This document shows, one piece after another, positions 43,906 through 53,264 of a DNA stretch of 64,000 bases. The stretch is from Flavobacterium undicola. Lineage in GTDB: Bacteria > Bacteroidota > Bacteroidia > Flavobacteriales > Flavobacteriaceae. Under the pieces are notes generated by a model that worked only from the letters and a program-made list of their open reading frames with translations, searched no databases and was not told the origin of the DNA. The stretch lies in assembly GCF_009909155.2 (NCBI RefSeq), contig NZ_JAAAPM020000004.1, forward strand, positions 62,001 through 126,000, read 5' to 3'. Positions within the stretch are counted from its first letter, which is position 1; each line of letters opens with the position of its first letter. Made by a program: the position numbers and the translations under genes.

Positions 43906-44823
43906 ATGATAGACATGAATATTGATTTTTTCAAGAAACTGTATCAAAATGATATAATTTACCATTATACAAAAGCATCAACTGCAATAGACTATATTTT
44001 CTACACGAATCAATTAAGGTTTAGTAAAGTTCGAAAATCAATCGACCCTATTGAAAGTAAGAAAGCTCGTCGAGGTACTATATATTTCGAAGATACTGAA
44101 TCACTTTTAAATGATCATTATACTGATGCAGATGAATTGCACAATTTTGTTAATGATTTAGAGGAAAAATTCAATTTGATCTGTTTTTGTCAGAACAATA
44201 TGGGCGAAGATTTTGCAAGCAAAAATTATATTTCTAGCTTCGAAGGGCATCAAGAATTATTTGGATTTACAAAACTCCGAATGTGGGATCAATACGCCGA
44301 TAATTTTGCTGGAGTTTGTATTGCATTTTCTAAACAGAAACTTCTATCACTAAATCAAACCAATCTTGAATTAGTTGAAGGTAATGTCAAATATTTGTCT
44401 TTTCAAGATTTATTGATTAAAAAACTCGGTGATATTCAAGGAGACCACTTACGAAACGTAGGTAAAGAAAAATATAAGGAGCAGTTAGAGTCGATTATAA
44501 AACAATCATTCTTTTTTAAACATATCGATTACTCTGGTGAAACCGAATACAGAATTGGAACTTTTTATGACGAATCAAAATGTGCTTTTGAAATTTTACA
44601 AGACGAATTGTTACGCGAAAATATGATGCTTAATATTTCTGGATGTGTCGAAGCAATCTTCGTTTCTAGTTACGCTAACAAAAAACAGAAAGACGAATTG
44701 CTTAGATATGCAGATAAATTGAAAGTCAAAATTATAGAGATGAAATGGGAACATAATTCATTTAAAGTATCTGACTATAGAGAATCTAATAAGTTTTTAG
44801 AAAGTCTCATTAAAAGAAAATAG
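43906..44823 (+). CDS. DUF2971 protein
   Basis: This 305-residue soluble protein opens with the DUF2971 signature (IIYHYTKASTAIDYIFYTNQLRFSKVRKSIDPIES). Further conserved blocks are LICFCQNN, LWGF-type LFGFTKLRMWDQYADNFAGVCIAFSK, and SGETEYRIGTF. DUF2971 proteins are common in accessory regions and near defence genes, but no activity is known to me. It stands alone between repeat-rich spacers, with convergent DUF4407 downstream. I assign no function. Confidence 0.83.
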   Translation: MIDMNIDFFKKLYQNDIIYHYTKASTAIDYIFYTNQLRFSKVRKSIDPIESKKARRGTIYFEDTESLLNDHYTDADELHNFVNDLEEKFNLICFCQNNMGEDFASKNYISSFEGHQELFGFTKLRMWDQYADNFAGVCIAFSKQKLLSLNQTNLELVEGNVKYLSFQDLLIKKLGDIQGDHLRNVGKEKYKEQLESIIKQSFFFKHIDYSGETEYRIGTFYDESKCAFEILQDELLRENMMLNISGCVEAIFVSSYANKKQKDELLRYADKLKVKIIEMKWEHNSFKVSDYRESNKFLESLIKRK

Positions 44824-44888
44824 TTAAATAAGCCCTAGAGAACCACTATGTTTTTTTTATTTGTATTGGAGTATGAATATTTTTGAGG

Positions 44889-44923
44889 AACCCTGTCAGA
44901 GTTTTAAACTCTGACAGGGTTTT
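44889..44923. terminator. Bidirectional hairpin between DUF2971 and DUF4407 genes
   Basis: Perfect 16-base arms (44889-44904 and 44906-44921) meet at a single base. The core CTCTGACAGGGTT is a motif I recall from many Bacteroidetes intergenic hairpins. It lies where the two convergent genes need termination. Confidence 0.8.
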
Positions 44924-44954
44924 AATACCAAAATAGATAGAAAAAAAGAGTATT

Positions 44955-46055
44955 TTATAAAGTTCTTTTTTGTTTCTCTAAAAAATTATTGGATTGCAGT
45001 TCCAGTAAATTAGTTGCATTTTTTCGTTGCAAATCATATAATTGCTTGTCTTCGGCAATATCCTGATATACTTTGTCGTGCATGGCAGCACTGGTTTTTA
45101 CCAGCAAACTTCGTTGGTATTTGTCTTGTTCCAATGTGGTTTTTAAAGCAGTTTCCAAATCCTCTAACTTATAATCGTATTCACCTTTTGGAGATAATAG
45201 TTTGGCTATAATCGGGGAAGTTTCAATGGCAAGAAACAATAACATGATGAAATAGGAAGGCAGTGAGGGCAATTTACTCAGCGCATTAATTCGCGCCATC
45301 AGGCCATCAAAACCATCAATTATGGGTTGGGTTTCGGTTACTTTTTTGTCTAAATCCGCCTGAAGCGTTTTGTTCTGATTTTCTTTTTCGGCAATTTTTG
45401 CCAGATTGTTTTTTCTAATAGTGTCGAGTTCGGTTGAAGCCAAATTATGTTTGGCAATTTTTTCCTTAAAAACAGGGCCTTTTCCCAGTTTCATGGTGCC
45501 TTTGGTTCCTTCGGCTTCGGTAATATAGGTTTCGTATAAGGTGTTGACTTCTTTTTCTTTTTGGATAATTTCAGTCTTTAAAGTCGCAATTTCAGCCTTG
45601 TTTTTATCCAAATCCGATTTGAAATAATTAGCAACTTCTTTTTTATTATTCAAAGCCATGGCATTTTTTTCTTTCAATAAAACGGTGTTGATTTCCTTTT
45701 CGAAAATTTTAATTTCCAAAGGTTTCGAAATAACGATAGCGATGATGATTGCCAAAATAATTCGGGGTGTGGCTTGCAGAAATTCGCTTCCAAAACGCTC
45801 TCTTTTTCGAATAGTGGATACAATAAAACGATCCAGATTAAAAATGAGCAAACTCCAAATTACCCCAAAAGCAATTGCGGGATACACGCTGTCAAACACG
45901 GTGAAAAGTGCATAAGCACTGGCTATAAAAGCCATCACTGCGGTGAAGAAAACCGTCGCGCCAATACCTACATATTTCGTTTGTTCCCCTTCAGAGCAAC
46001 CTTCCAAGAGGTTTTTGTCGGCTCCGGAACAGAGGATAAAAAATGATTTTAACAT
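44955..46055 (-). CDS. DUF4407 membrane protein with a coiled-coil
   Basis: This 366-residue protein begins with MLKSFFILCSGADKNLLEGCSEGEQTKYVGIGATVFFTA, typical of DUF4407. It has three hydrophobic segments in the first 115 residues (about 30-50, 57-73, 90-108). A long coiled-coil (about 140-235, rich in Lys/Glu/Leu/Asn) and a fourth membrane segment (about 263-283) with LAIETSPIIAKLLSPKGEYD follow. Function is unknown. It is monocistronic. Its upstream spacer holds an AAAGCTGTTC hairpin and Flavobacterium-type repeats. Confidence 0.85.
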   Translation of the reverse strand: MLKSFFILCSGADKNLLEGCSEGEQTKYVGIGATVFFTAVMAFIASAYALFTVFDSVYPAIAFGVIWSLLIFNLDRFIVSTIRKRERFGSEFLQATPRIILAIIIAIVISKPLEIKIFEKEINTVLLKEKNAMALNNKKEVANYFKSDLDKNKAEIATLKTEIIQKEKEVNTLYETYITEAEGTKGTMKLGKGPVFKEKIAKHNLASTELDTIRKNNLAKIAEKENQNKTLQADLDKKVTETQPIIDGFDGLMARINALSKLPSLPSYFIMLLFLAIETSPIIAKLLSPKGEYDYKLEDLETALKTTLEQDKYQRSLLVKTSAAMHDKVYQDIAEDKQLYDLQRKNATNLLELQSNNFLEKQKRTL

Positions 46056-46156
46056 GATTGATTTTTTTAGCTTGTGTATAGATTACAAATTTAACGCCAA
46101 AAAATGAATCATAGTGTAAATAATTGATTATGTATTTATTTATGATTTTGTAAAAT

Positions 46157-46490
46157 GAAAAAAGCTGTTCATTTTGAACAGCTTTAATCGTTTTGGGCGG
46201 GATTGTATAGAGAACAGAAAATTTACTTTTTTCTTTTTTGCTTGATCAAAAAAGAAACAAAAAAATCAAGTCTTACACTTCCTCGTCGGTCAAATTAGTT
46301 TTCGAATACTAAAAGAAAAGAAACTCGCTACGCTCAAACAGCTTTTCTTTTTGCGTATTCTTCAAACATTTGACACTCGACTGCGGAAGTTTAGGACAAG
46401 ACAGGCATCGTAAAACAGTATTCCATCTAAGAACTATAAAACACAAAACCCGACATTGAATACTTGTCGGGTTTTGTGTTTCTGAAAAAT
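46157..46490. other. Intergenic region between DUF4407 and pckA with repeats
   Basis: It contains a hairpin at 46161-46185 (AAAGCTGTTC / GAACAGCTTT) and an 11-base-arm palindrome at 46230-46257 (TTTCTTTTTTG / CAAAAAAGAAA, loop CTTGAT). A stretch at about 46315-46370 with ACTCGCTACGCTCAAACAGC recalls common Flavobacterium dispersed repeats. It ends with the pckA terminator. No coding frame with gene-like character was found. Confidence 0.6.
46441..46479 (-). terminator. Terminator of pckA
   Basis: Perfect 15-base arms (46441-46455 and 46465-46479, core AACCCGACA) surround a 9-base loop, 19 bases after the pckA stop. Confidence 0.85.
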
Positions 46491-46497
46491 ATTGGAT

Positions 46498-48087
46498 TTA
46501 AACTTCTGGAGCTCCAGCAAGGATTTCGTTATTAGCATAAGACTCAAATTTTACAAAATTTGCTTTGAATTTTTGAGCCAATTCGATTGCCTTATTATCA
46601 TATAAGTTTTTGTCTTCCCAAGTGTTTCTAGGGTTTAAAATTTCGCTAGGAACTTCAGGACAGGATTCGGGAATAGCCATTTTAAAAACAGCATGATTGT
46701 GATAATTCACATTATCTAATTCACCGTTTAAAGCCGCTGTAATCATCGCACGGGTGTATTTTAATTTCATTCGGTTTCCGGTGCCGTAAGGGCCGCCAGT
46801 CCATCCTGTGTTGATTAACCAAACTTTTACATCGGCATCTTTCATTTTTTTGCTCAACATTTCGGCATATCTTGTGGGGTGCAACGGCATAAATGGCGCT
46901 CCAAAACAAGCCGAAAAATTAGGTTGAGGTTCGTTGATTCCTGCTTCGGTTCCTGCAATTTTTGCGGTATAACCCGAAATAAAATGATAAGCCGCCTGAC
47001 CCGGAGTTAAGCGGGCAATAGGAGGCAGGATTCCAAATGAATCGGCAGTCAGGAAAAAGATATTTTTTGGATTTGTACCAATAGAACCCGCTTGGATATT
47101 ATCGATGTGGTCAATTGGGTAGCTTACGCGAGTGTTTGGAGTGATGGAAATATCGGTGTAATCGACTTCGTTTGTTCCATTTGTGAAAACAATATTTTCT
47201 AATAATGCGCCTTTTTTAATGGCTCTAAAAATATCAGGTTCGTTTTCCAGGCTCAAGTTTACTACTTTGGCGTAGCATCCACCTTCAAAATTAAAAACAG
47301 TATTTTCGCTAGTCCAACCGTGTTCGTCGTCTCCAATTAATTTTCGGTTTGGGTCGGCAGAAAGGGTTGTTTTTCCGGTACCGGACAATCCAAAGAAAAT
47401 AGCAGTTTCTCCATCTTCACCCACATTGGCACTACAATGCATAGACAACGCATTTTTGAAAACGGGAAGAATGAAGTTCAAAGCAGAGAAAATCCCTTTT
47501 TTCATTTCGCCCGTATAAGCTGTTCCACCTATGATGATGGTTTTTTGAGTAAAATTTAATATCGCAAAATTTTCATTACGCGTTCCATCTGTTGTAGGGT
47601 CGGCTAAGAAACTGGGTGCACAAATCAGTGTCCATTCAGCAATAAAATCAGCCAGTTCTTTTTCTTCCGGTCTGAGAAACATATTGTAGCAAAATAAGTT
47701 TTCCCAGGGTGTTTCAGTAATGACACGAACATTCAATCTGTAATTCGGGTCGGCACAAACATAAGCATCTCTAACAAAGATTTCTTTATTCGATAAATAG
47801 TTCGTTAGTTTAGTGTATAAAGCATCAAATTTTGCCGGTTCAAAAGGAATATTGACAGCTCCCCACCAAACTTCATTTTCAGTAATGCTGTCTTTTACAA
47901 TAAAGCGATCCTGTGGCGAGCGACCTGAAAATTTCCCCGTATTGATGGCTAAGGCTCCAGTAGATGTTTCTGTACCCTCTCCACGATTCAAGGTCATTTG
48001 GTGCAATTGATCTGGCGTTAATTGATAGTGTATTTCCGCGTTTTTAATTCCGATATTTTCAAGCGAAAACAAATTTTTGACAATCAT
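46498..48087 (-). CDS. pckA: Phosphoenolpyruvate carboxykinase (ATP)
   Basis: This 529-residue enzyme converts oxaloacetate and ATP to phosphoenolpyruvate, CO2 and ADP, the first committed step of gluconeogenesis. The kinase-1a loop G233-L-S-G-T-G-K-T-T and the metal site I-G-D253-D254-E-H-G are intact. The substrate-binding GRSPQDRF (55-62), YTGEMKKG and NTGWTGGPYGTGNRM are also there. Length is usual for the ATP type. It is monocistronic and fits growth on amino and organic acids, as does the LacI operon at 36-42 kb. Confidence 0.96.
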   Translation of the reverse strand: MIVKNLFSLENIGIKNAEIHYQLTPDQLHQMTLNRGEGTETSTGALAINTGKFSGRSPQDRFIVKDSITENEVWWGAVNIPFEPAKFDALYTKLTNYLSNKEIFVRDAYVCADPNYRLNVRVITETPWENLFCYNMFLRPEEKELADFIAEWTLICAPSFLADPTTDGTRNENFAILNFTQKTIIIGGTAYTGEMKKGIFSALNFILPVFKNALSMHCSANVGEDGETAIFFGLSGTGKTTLSADPNRKLIGDDEHGWTSENTVFNFEGGCYAKVVNLSLENEPDIFRAIKKGALLENIVFTNGTNEVDYTDISITPNTRVSYPIDHIDNIQAGSIGTNPKNIFFLTADSFGILPPIARLTPGQAAYHFISGYTAKIAGTEAGINEPQPNFSACFGAPFMPLHPTRYAEMLSKKMKDADVKVWLINTGWTGGPYGTGNRMKLKYTRAMITAALNGELDNVNYHNHAVFKMAIPESCPEVPSEILNPRNTWEDKNLYDNKAIELAQKFKANFVKFESYANNEILAGAPEV

Positions 48088-48162
48088 AAGGCAGCTTGTT
48101 TAGTAGTTCTTAGGTTTCTATATTAAAGATAAAACATATATTTTAGTTCCTCTTTTGAAACT

Positions 48163-48555
48163 CTAATTTTTATCGGACTTTTTTGTGATATTATAGAACA
48201 AAACCGCCCAGGCACTAATTAATAAAACCCCACCAATAGGCGTTACAAAACCAATTACTCTAAAGTCAATAGGAGTAAGGCCATTTGTGGCTAATAAATA
48301 GATGGAACCCGAGAATAACAGCACTCCCGAAAGCACTAGATTATAAATGATTTTTTTTGTTTTCGAATTTAAAACAGGCAGTAGCCCAATGAATAATAAA
48401 AATAAAGCGTGATACATTTGGTAGCGAACTCCCGTTTCAAAGGTGGCCAATTGTTCTATGCTGAGTACTTTTTTAAGTGCATGAGCGCCAAAAGCGCCTA
48501 AAATTATTGCAATCATTCCGAGTAAAGCCGCTGTTGAAATTGTTTTTTTATCCAT
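48163..48555 (-). CDS. DUF423 membrane protein
   Basis: This 130-residue protein has four hydrophobic segments. The DUF423 signature is ALLGMIAIILGAFGAHALKKVL near the start, YQMYHALFLLFIGLL in the middle, and GSIYLLATNG and FVTPIGGVLLISAWAVLFY near the end. It is a small inner-membrane protein of unknown function, widespread in bacteria. It is transcribed leftwards towards pckA, with 75 bases between the genes. Confidence 0.9.
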   Translation of the reverse strand: MDKKTISTAALLGMIAIILGAFGAHALKKVLSIEQLATFETGVRYQMYHALFLLFIGLLPVLNSKTKKIIYNLVLSGVLLFSGSIYLLATNGLTPIDFRVIGFVTPIGGVLLISAWAVLFYNITKKSDKN

Positions 48556-48684
48556 TTTTGTTCTGTTTAGGTTCTACACAAAAGTATTCGAAATCAAAGG
48601 AATCCAAAAGTTTTTTGGAGGATAGTTTGCCGTTTATTATGCTAAAGTTTTGTGAATTTTTATTCGAAAAGTAGATTGATTTTT

Positions 48685-48748
48685 TTACCGCAAAGCAGGC
48701 AAAGTTTTTTCGCAAAGATTCGCAAAAGTTACACAGAGTTGCGCAAAG
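48685..48748. repeat. Single-orientation array of CGCAAAG-type units
   Basis: Six units, each ending in AAAG or GAG: TTACCGCAAAG, CAGGCAAAG, TTTTTTCGCAAAG, ATTCGCAAAAG, TTACACAGAG, TTGCGCAAAG. This is the same family as 32172-32264 but here without a facing arm. The stretch after it (48755-48815) has a CCCGGGCGATAGCGAATAGA segment resembling other dispersed Flavobacterium repeats. Confidence 0.7.
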
Positions 48749-48861
48749 ATTAAAATAATAATTTGCAACCCCGGGCGATAGCGAATAGACGAAGCAATTT
48801 GCGGTTATCTTTAACTTCTGTTATTTAAGGGCTACCATTTGTCTTAGCGCAAACATTTGCC

Positions 48862-48869
48862 TATTTTTG
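48862..48869 (+). promoter_or_regulatory. -7 box upstream of the saccharopine-dehydrogenase-like gene
   Basis: TATTTTTG fits TAnnTTTG and lies 18 bases before the ATG at 48887. Confidence 0.5.
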
Positions 48870-48886
48870 AGTTATATTTTCAAGCT

Positions 48887-50245
48887 ATGAGAACCGTTTT
48901 AATTATTGGTGCAGGTCGATCCGCTTCATCGCTGATTCAGTATCTTTTGGAAAAATCCCAAGAAGAGCAATTGCATCTTGTAATTGCCGATTTGTCTTTG
49001 GAATTAGCTCAAAAGAAAACCAATAATCATCCTAATGCCACTCCAATTGCCTTAGATATCTTTAATGAAAAGGAGCGAAGAGCCACAATTGAAAAAGCGA
49101 CTATCGTAATCTCGATGTTACCGGCACATTTACATATTGAAATTGCTAAAGATTGTCTGGTTTTTAAGAAAAATTTGGTTACCGCTTCCTATATCAGTGA
49201 TGCGATGCAGGCACTGGATGCTGATGTAAAAAAGAACGGACTCATTTTTATGAACGAAATGGGCTTAGATCCCGGAATCGATCACATGAGTGCGATGAAA
49301 GTAATTGATGAAATCAGGGAAAAAGGCGGAAAAATGCTTTTGTTCGAATCTTTCTGTGGTGGACTAGTAGCTCCCGAATCGGACACCAATCTTTGGAATT
49401 ACAAATTTACCTGGGCACCTCGTAATGTGGTTTTGGCAGGACAAGGAGGCGTGGCAAAGTTTATTCAGGAAGGAACGTATAAATACATTCCGTATGATTC
49501 TTTGTTCCGACGTACCGAATTTTTAGAAATAGAAGGTTACGGCCGATTTGAAGCTTATTCCAACAGGGATTCTTTAAAATACAGAAGCATTTATGGCTTA
49601 GATGCTATTCTCACTTTATTTCGCGGAACAATTCGTCGTGTTGGTTTTTCCAAAGCCTGGAATATGTTTGTGCAACTCGGCATGACCGATGATTCTTATG
49701 TCATGGAAGATTCCGAAAACATGAGTTATCGCCAATTTATCAATTCTTTTTTGCCGTATCACCCAACCGATTCGGTGGAGATAAAAACCCGTTTGATACT
49801 CAAAATCGATCAGGACGATATCATGTGGGACAAATTATTGGAGTTGGATTTATTCAACGACAAGAAAATAGTTGGACTTAAAAATGCCACTCCTGCCCAG
49901 ATTTTAGAAAAAATCCTTAATGATAGTTGGAAACTTCAGCCCGATGACAAAGACATGATTGTGATGTATCACAAATTTGGTTACGAAATCGATGGCAAAA
50001 AAGTACAAATGGATTCCCAAATGGTTTGCATAGGACAAGACCAGACTTATACCGCGATGGCAAAAACCGTTGGGCTGCCTGTTGCCATGGCTACCTTATT
50101 AATCCTAAACGGAAAGATTACAACTCCCGGAGTACAACTCCCAATCCGTAAAGAAGTGTATTTACCAGTTTTGGAAGAATTGGAGCAATATGGAGTCATT
50201 TTTCATTCACAAATGCTGCCTTATTTGGGGTATAAGTATAGTTGA
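48887..50245 (+). CDS. Saccharopine dehydrogenase-like oxidoreductase
   Basis: This 452-residue protein has a Rossmann start VLIIGAGRSASSLIQYLL, then the family segments VISMLPAHLHIEIAKDCL, NLVTASYISDAMQALD, GLIFMNEMGLDPGIDHMSAMKVID and SFCGGLVAPESDTNLWNYKFTWAPRNVV. The C-terminal saccharopine dehydrogenase domain is complete. In Bacteroidetes such enzymes are often annotated as saccharopine dehydrogenase (lysine breakdown), but a related carboxynorspermidine- or lysine-type substrate is possible. I chose ATG 48887; an upstream start at 48857 would cross the -7 box. It is monocistronic. Confidence 0.85.
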   Translation: MRTVLIIGAGRSASSLIQYLLEKSQEEQLHLVIADLSLELAQKKTNNHPNATPIALDIFNEKERRATIEKATIVISMLPAHLHIEIAKDCLVFKKNLVTASYISDAMQALDADVKKNGLIFMNEMGLDPGIDHMSAMKVIDEIREKGGKMLLFESFCGGLVAPESDTNLWNYKFTWAPRNVVLAGQGGVAKFIQEGTYKYIPYDSLFRRTEFLEIEGYGRFEAYSNRDSLKYRSIYGLDAILTLFRGTIRRVGFSKAWNMFVQLGMTDDSYVMEDSENMSYRQFINSFLPYHPTDSVEIKTRLILKIDQDDIMWDKLLELDLFNDKKIVGLKNATPAQILEKILNDSWKLQPDDKDMIVMYHKFGYEIDGKKVQMDSQMVCIGQDQTYTAMAKTVGLPVAMATLLILNGKITTPGVQLPIRKEVYLPVLEELEQYGVIFHSQMLPYLGYKYS

Positions 50246-50253
50246 TAATTTGG

Positions 50254-50330
50254 GCGTTCCCTCGTTGAAAAAATAATATTAAATTCCAGATTTTTCAACG
50301 AGGTCAGGCCGTACGCTATATCTTTTGCTT
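50254..50330. repeat. Conserved hairpin element overlapping the end of lepB
   Basis: A perfect 13-base stem (50260-50272 with 50291-50303, core CCTCGTTG) lies between GGGCGTT on the left and TCAGGCCGTACGCTATATC on the right, with GCGT/ACGC as a possible closing stem. The right end shares CGCTATATCTTT with the element at 26106-26184 read on the other strand. The last codons and stop of lepB are inside it. It also sits where the convergent genes end, so it may terminate both. Confidence 0.55.
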
Positions 50331-51908
50331 TTTTCGATATTTATCATAACCTATAAAAATAATTACAGCTATAATAAAATAAATAAAATAGGAGATTGGT
50401 TCTCCATTTCCTCCGACGGTCGTAAACATTCTGTTCCATCTAATTTTATGAATTCCTTTACCATCATTATTCCAACTTAACCAAATAAATATAGGCTTAC
50501 CAACCACATGATCAAAAGGAACAAATCCCCAAAATCTTGCATCGATTGAATTGTCTCTATTGTCGCCCATCATCCAGTAATAATCTTGTTTAAAAGTATA
50601 AGTGGTGGTAAGATTACCGTCAATGAAAATTTGATTTCCTTTGATACGTAATTTATGACCTTCATATTCTGTAATTAATCGTTTATAAAGAGGTAGAATA
50701 TCTACATTGATTGCAATTGTCTTTCCTTTTTCAGGAATATAAATAGGCCCGTAATAATCAGCATTCCAGTTGTAGTTGATATTGTGAGGGAATGTTTTTA
50801 AATTTCTGAATCCATTTTTGTCTTTTCTCAATTCTAGGTTTTCTATATAAGGATTGTTTTTTGCCTTACTGGCGGCTTCCTTTGTTGCTTGAACAAAATA
50901 ATCTCCAGATTTAGGGTCATAAGCTATTCCGTCTGTTATGTCATATGATTTTAATAGATTGGAAACTTGTTCATAACTAGAAAATTGGGTTTTAAATTTA
51001 ATAGTATAGGAGAATTGTAATTTTGCTCTATCAGGCATTTTTGATGGTTGTCCATTGATAAATACATAACCATTTTTGATTTCTAAAGTATCTCCTGAAA
51101 TTCCAACACAGCGTTTTACTAAATTTGTTTTTTTGTCTATAGGTTTATAATAATTTCTATCAGGATTAAAATTATTCATATCCAAAAGAGTATCGGCCGG
51201 TTGATTAAAAACTACAATATCATTGCGTTCTATTTTTTGAATACCTGGTAATCGCATATAGGGCAATTGAAAAAGATTCTTTAATGAAGATTCTTTTTTT
51301 GAAATGTCATCATCAAATAAATACGATTTCTTTTTCAGTAAAGGAATTGTATCATGCACCATCGGTAACGCAACTGTAGTCATTGGAATTCGTGCTCCAT
51401 AATGAAATTTACTTACAAATAAATAATCTCCAACCAATAATGACTTTTCTAATGATGAAGTTGGAATTGTGAAAGGCTGAATAAAATACGTATGAATAAT
51501 AGTTGCAACAACAACGGCAAACAATAGCGAACTAACTGTTTCTTCTACTCCTGACTTTGGTTTTAAGTTTCGATTGGTGTTGTGTTCTAATTTATCAGAA
51601 GTATAGTTTAAATAAGCGATGTAAAATCCGAAAGTAAAGATTGCTAATAATGTGTGATATATACTGTTTTTGCCAAAACTTCGAATAGTTTCAACCCAAA
51701 CTACGGCAAACATTATTAAATTTATAACAGGAATAAAAAATAAAAATACCCACCATTTAGGTCTATTAATGATTTGCATTAATATAACAGAATTATAAAT
51801 TGGAATTAATGCTTCCCAAGATTTTCTGCCAGCTTTTACATATAATTTAAAAGTGCAAAAAAAATGAATAAGTTGGATAATGATGAATAATATTAAAAGC
51901 TTAGACAT
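50316..51908 (-). CDS. lepB: Signal peptidase I with an extra N-terminal membrane domain
   Basis: This 530-residue enzyme removes signal peptides from exported proteins. The catalytic Ser is S152 in TIPTSSLEKSL and the Lys K265 in NLVKRCVGISGD. The later box GDNRDNSIDARFWGFVP is intact. The order is unusual for a generic LepB but normal for Flavobacteriia: about 110 residues with four hydrophobic segments first, then the S26 domain with a long insertion between the Ser and Lys boxes, then a final membrane segment (ISYFIYFIIAVIIFIGY). The last codons are supplied by a repeat element. It is monocistronic; the usual parA/parB/dapB neighbours are absent here. Confidence 0.92.
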   Translation of the reverse strand: MSKLLILFIIIQLIHFFCTFKLYVKAGRKSWEALIPIYNSVILMQIINRPKWWVFLFFIPVINLIMFAVVWVETIRSFGKNSIYHTLLAIFTFGFYIAYLNYTSDKLEHNTNRNLKPKSGVEETVSSLLFAVVVATIIHTYFIQPFTIPTSSLEKSLLVGDYLFVSKFHYGARIPMTTVALPMVHDTIPLLKKKSYLFDDDISKKESSLKNLFQLPYMRLPGIQKIERNDIVVFNQPADTLLDMNNFNPDRNYYKPIDKKTNLVKRCVGISGDTLEIKNGYVFINGQPSKMPDRAKLQFSYTIKFKTQFSSYEQVSNLLKSYDITDGIAYDPKSGDYFVQATKEAASKAKNNPYIENLELRKDKNGFRNLKTFPHNINYNWNADYYGPIYIPEKGKTIAINVDILPLYKRLITEYEGHKLRIKGNQIFIDGNLTTTYTFKQDYYWMMGDNRDNSIDARFWGFVPFDHVVGKPIFIWLSWNNDGKGIHKIRWNRMFTTVGGNGEPISYFIYFIIAVIIFIGYDKYRKKQKI

Positions 51909-52002
51909 TTGAATAATTTAAAAGTTTTGGACAAAATTCGTTTAAATTATTGCTAATAATTACCAAATTCATGAATCTGGCAAACAAAATCATATATGAT
52001 TT

Positions 52003-53061
52003 TTATTTTTTCATAAATAATTCTCGATAGTCAATTGCTGTAGTCTTTGTGATATTCTTGAAAGTTGTATTAAAAGAAGATATACTATTAAAACCACTTT
52101 CATAAGCAATAGCTGAAATTTTATAATTATTATAATCGGGGTTTTCTAAATATTTTTTCGCTTCTTCAACGCGATACCTTGCAATATATTGAGAGTAGTT
52201 TGTATGTTCAATTTGATTAATAATTTGAGATAGCTGCTTCGATGAAATATTCATTTTTTCTGCTAATTTCACTAAAGTTAATTCTGGGTCTAAATACAAT
52301 TTATCTTTTTCCATAAATTGATTAAGTTGGTGTGAATATTCTCTTGCAATTTTTGTATTTAATGTTGAATTGGAATATTTTTCTTTTTGCATTTCAAACA
52401 GCCACAAATTTTTGTAACCTAAAACAGCCATGAAAATATTTATAAATGAAAATAAGAACGTACTACTTGGGTAAAAAGGCACTATATCAAAAAAGATGAG
52501 TATAGCATTAATAAATACTAAAATGGTTGATAGTATAAAAAAAAGCAACCACTTTTTAATTGTTTCTTGCCTTTCTAAAACAATCGTATCACTTTGGGTA
52601 TTTATAAGCCAGTATAAACTATAAAAACAATAAATTAAACCATGTAAAAATAGACCCAAGTAAAAAATACTTGTGTAGGTAAAATTATTATTTGGGACAA
52701 ATACACTATAAATAGTTATTAAACAAAAAGGAGTAAAATGCAAGTAATATTCTATTTTTTTTATGGAAGTATTATTATAATAGCGATGTTTAACATAAAA
52801 CCAAGTATAAGGACCAATTAATAAAAACAAGCATAAAAAAAAGGCTAAAAAAGAATCAGTCATTTCATAATAATTATGAAATATTGCTTTTGTAGCACGA
52901 AGGCTTAATACTAAAAAATATAGAGATAAAAAAAGATTTGCTTTTAAACCTTTATCTTTTTTTACAAGTAGTAGTTGTATGCTAAATAAAAATCCTAAAA
53001 TAACACCTATACTACTGATTAATAATTCAAAACGATTAAAAAATTCTGATTCAATATTCAT
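52003..53061 (-). CDS. AraC family regulator with an N-terminal membrane domain
   Basis: This 352-residue protein has seven hydrophobic segments in the first 215 residues (starting SIGVILGFLFSIQLLLV). A C-terminal AraC DNA-binding domain of about 100 residues follows: LTLVKLAEKMNISSKQLSQIINQ (first HTH) and ISAIAYESGFNSISSFNTTFKNITKTTAIDYREL (second HTH). It probably senses a signal in or across the inner membrane. Its target is unknown. It is next to lepB and downstream of the M56/BlaI operon. The 12-base tandem repeat lies in its promoter region. Confidence 0.9.
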   Translation of the reverse strand: MNIESEFFNRFELLISSIGVILGFLFSIQLLLVKKDKGLKANLFLSLYFLVLSLRATKAIFHNYYEMTDSFLAFFLCLFLLIGPYTWFYVKHRYYNNTSIKKIEYYLHFTPFCLITIYSVFVPNNNFTYTSIFYLGLFLHGLIYCFYSLYWLINTQSDTIVLERQETIKKWLLFFILSTILVFINAILIFFDIVPFYPSSTFLFSFINIFMAVLGYKNLWLFEMQKEKYSNSTLNTKIAREYSHQLNQFMEKDKLYLDPELTLVKLAEKMNISSKQLSQIINQIEHTNYSQYIARYRVEEAKKYLENPDYNNYKISAIAYESGFNSISSFNTTFKNITKTTAIDYRELFMKK

Positions 53062-53169
53062 GCTCGCAAATAAACTAAAATCTTAGGTATATTACAATTT
53101 ATTTTTATTTATATAGAATGAAAATTATTGTTTGTGTTTTGAATATGTAATCTTCTTTCTTTTAAGCAA

Positions 53170-53229
53170 AAAAAATGCAATAAAAAATGCAATAAAAAAT
53201 GCAATAAAAAATGCAATAAAAAATGCAAT
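53170..53229. repeat. Five copies of a 12-base tandem repeat
   Basis: AAAAAATGCAAT occurs five times in perfect tandem. It is upstream of the AraC-type gene and directly next to the M56-gene terminator, whose T-tract (on the minus strand) opens the array. The copies are identical, which suggests recent expansion by slippage. Confidence 0.95.
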
Positions 53230-53259
53230 AAAAAATCCGTTCATTACTGAACAGATTTT
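53230..53259 (-). terminator. Terminator of the lipoprotein-blaI-M56 operon
   Basis: On the minus strand AATCTGTTC pairs with GAACGGATT (one mismatch, loop of six), followed by T residues that merge into the 12-base repeat. Confidence 0.75.
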
Positions 53260-53264
53260 AGATT

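Noticed and set aside
53170..53229. Possible CRISPR array
   Set aside because: The 12-base copies are directly adjacent with no spacers and no cas genes are near.
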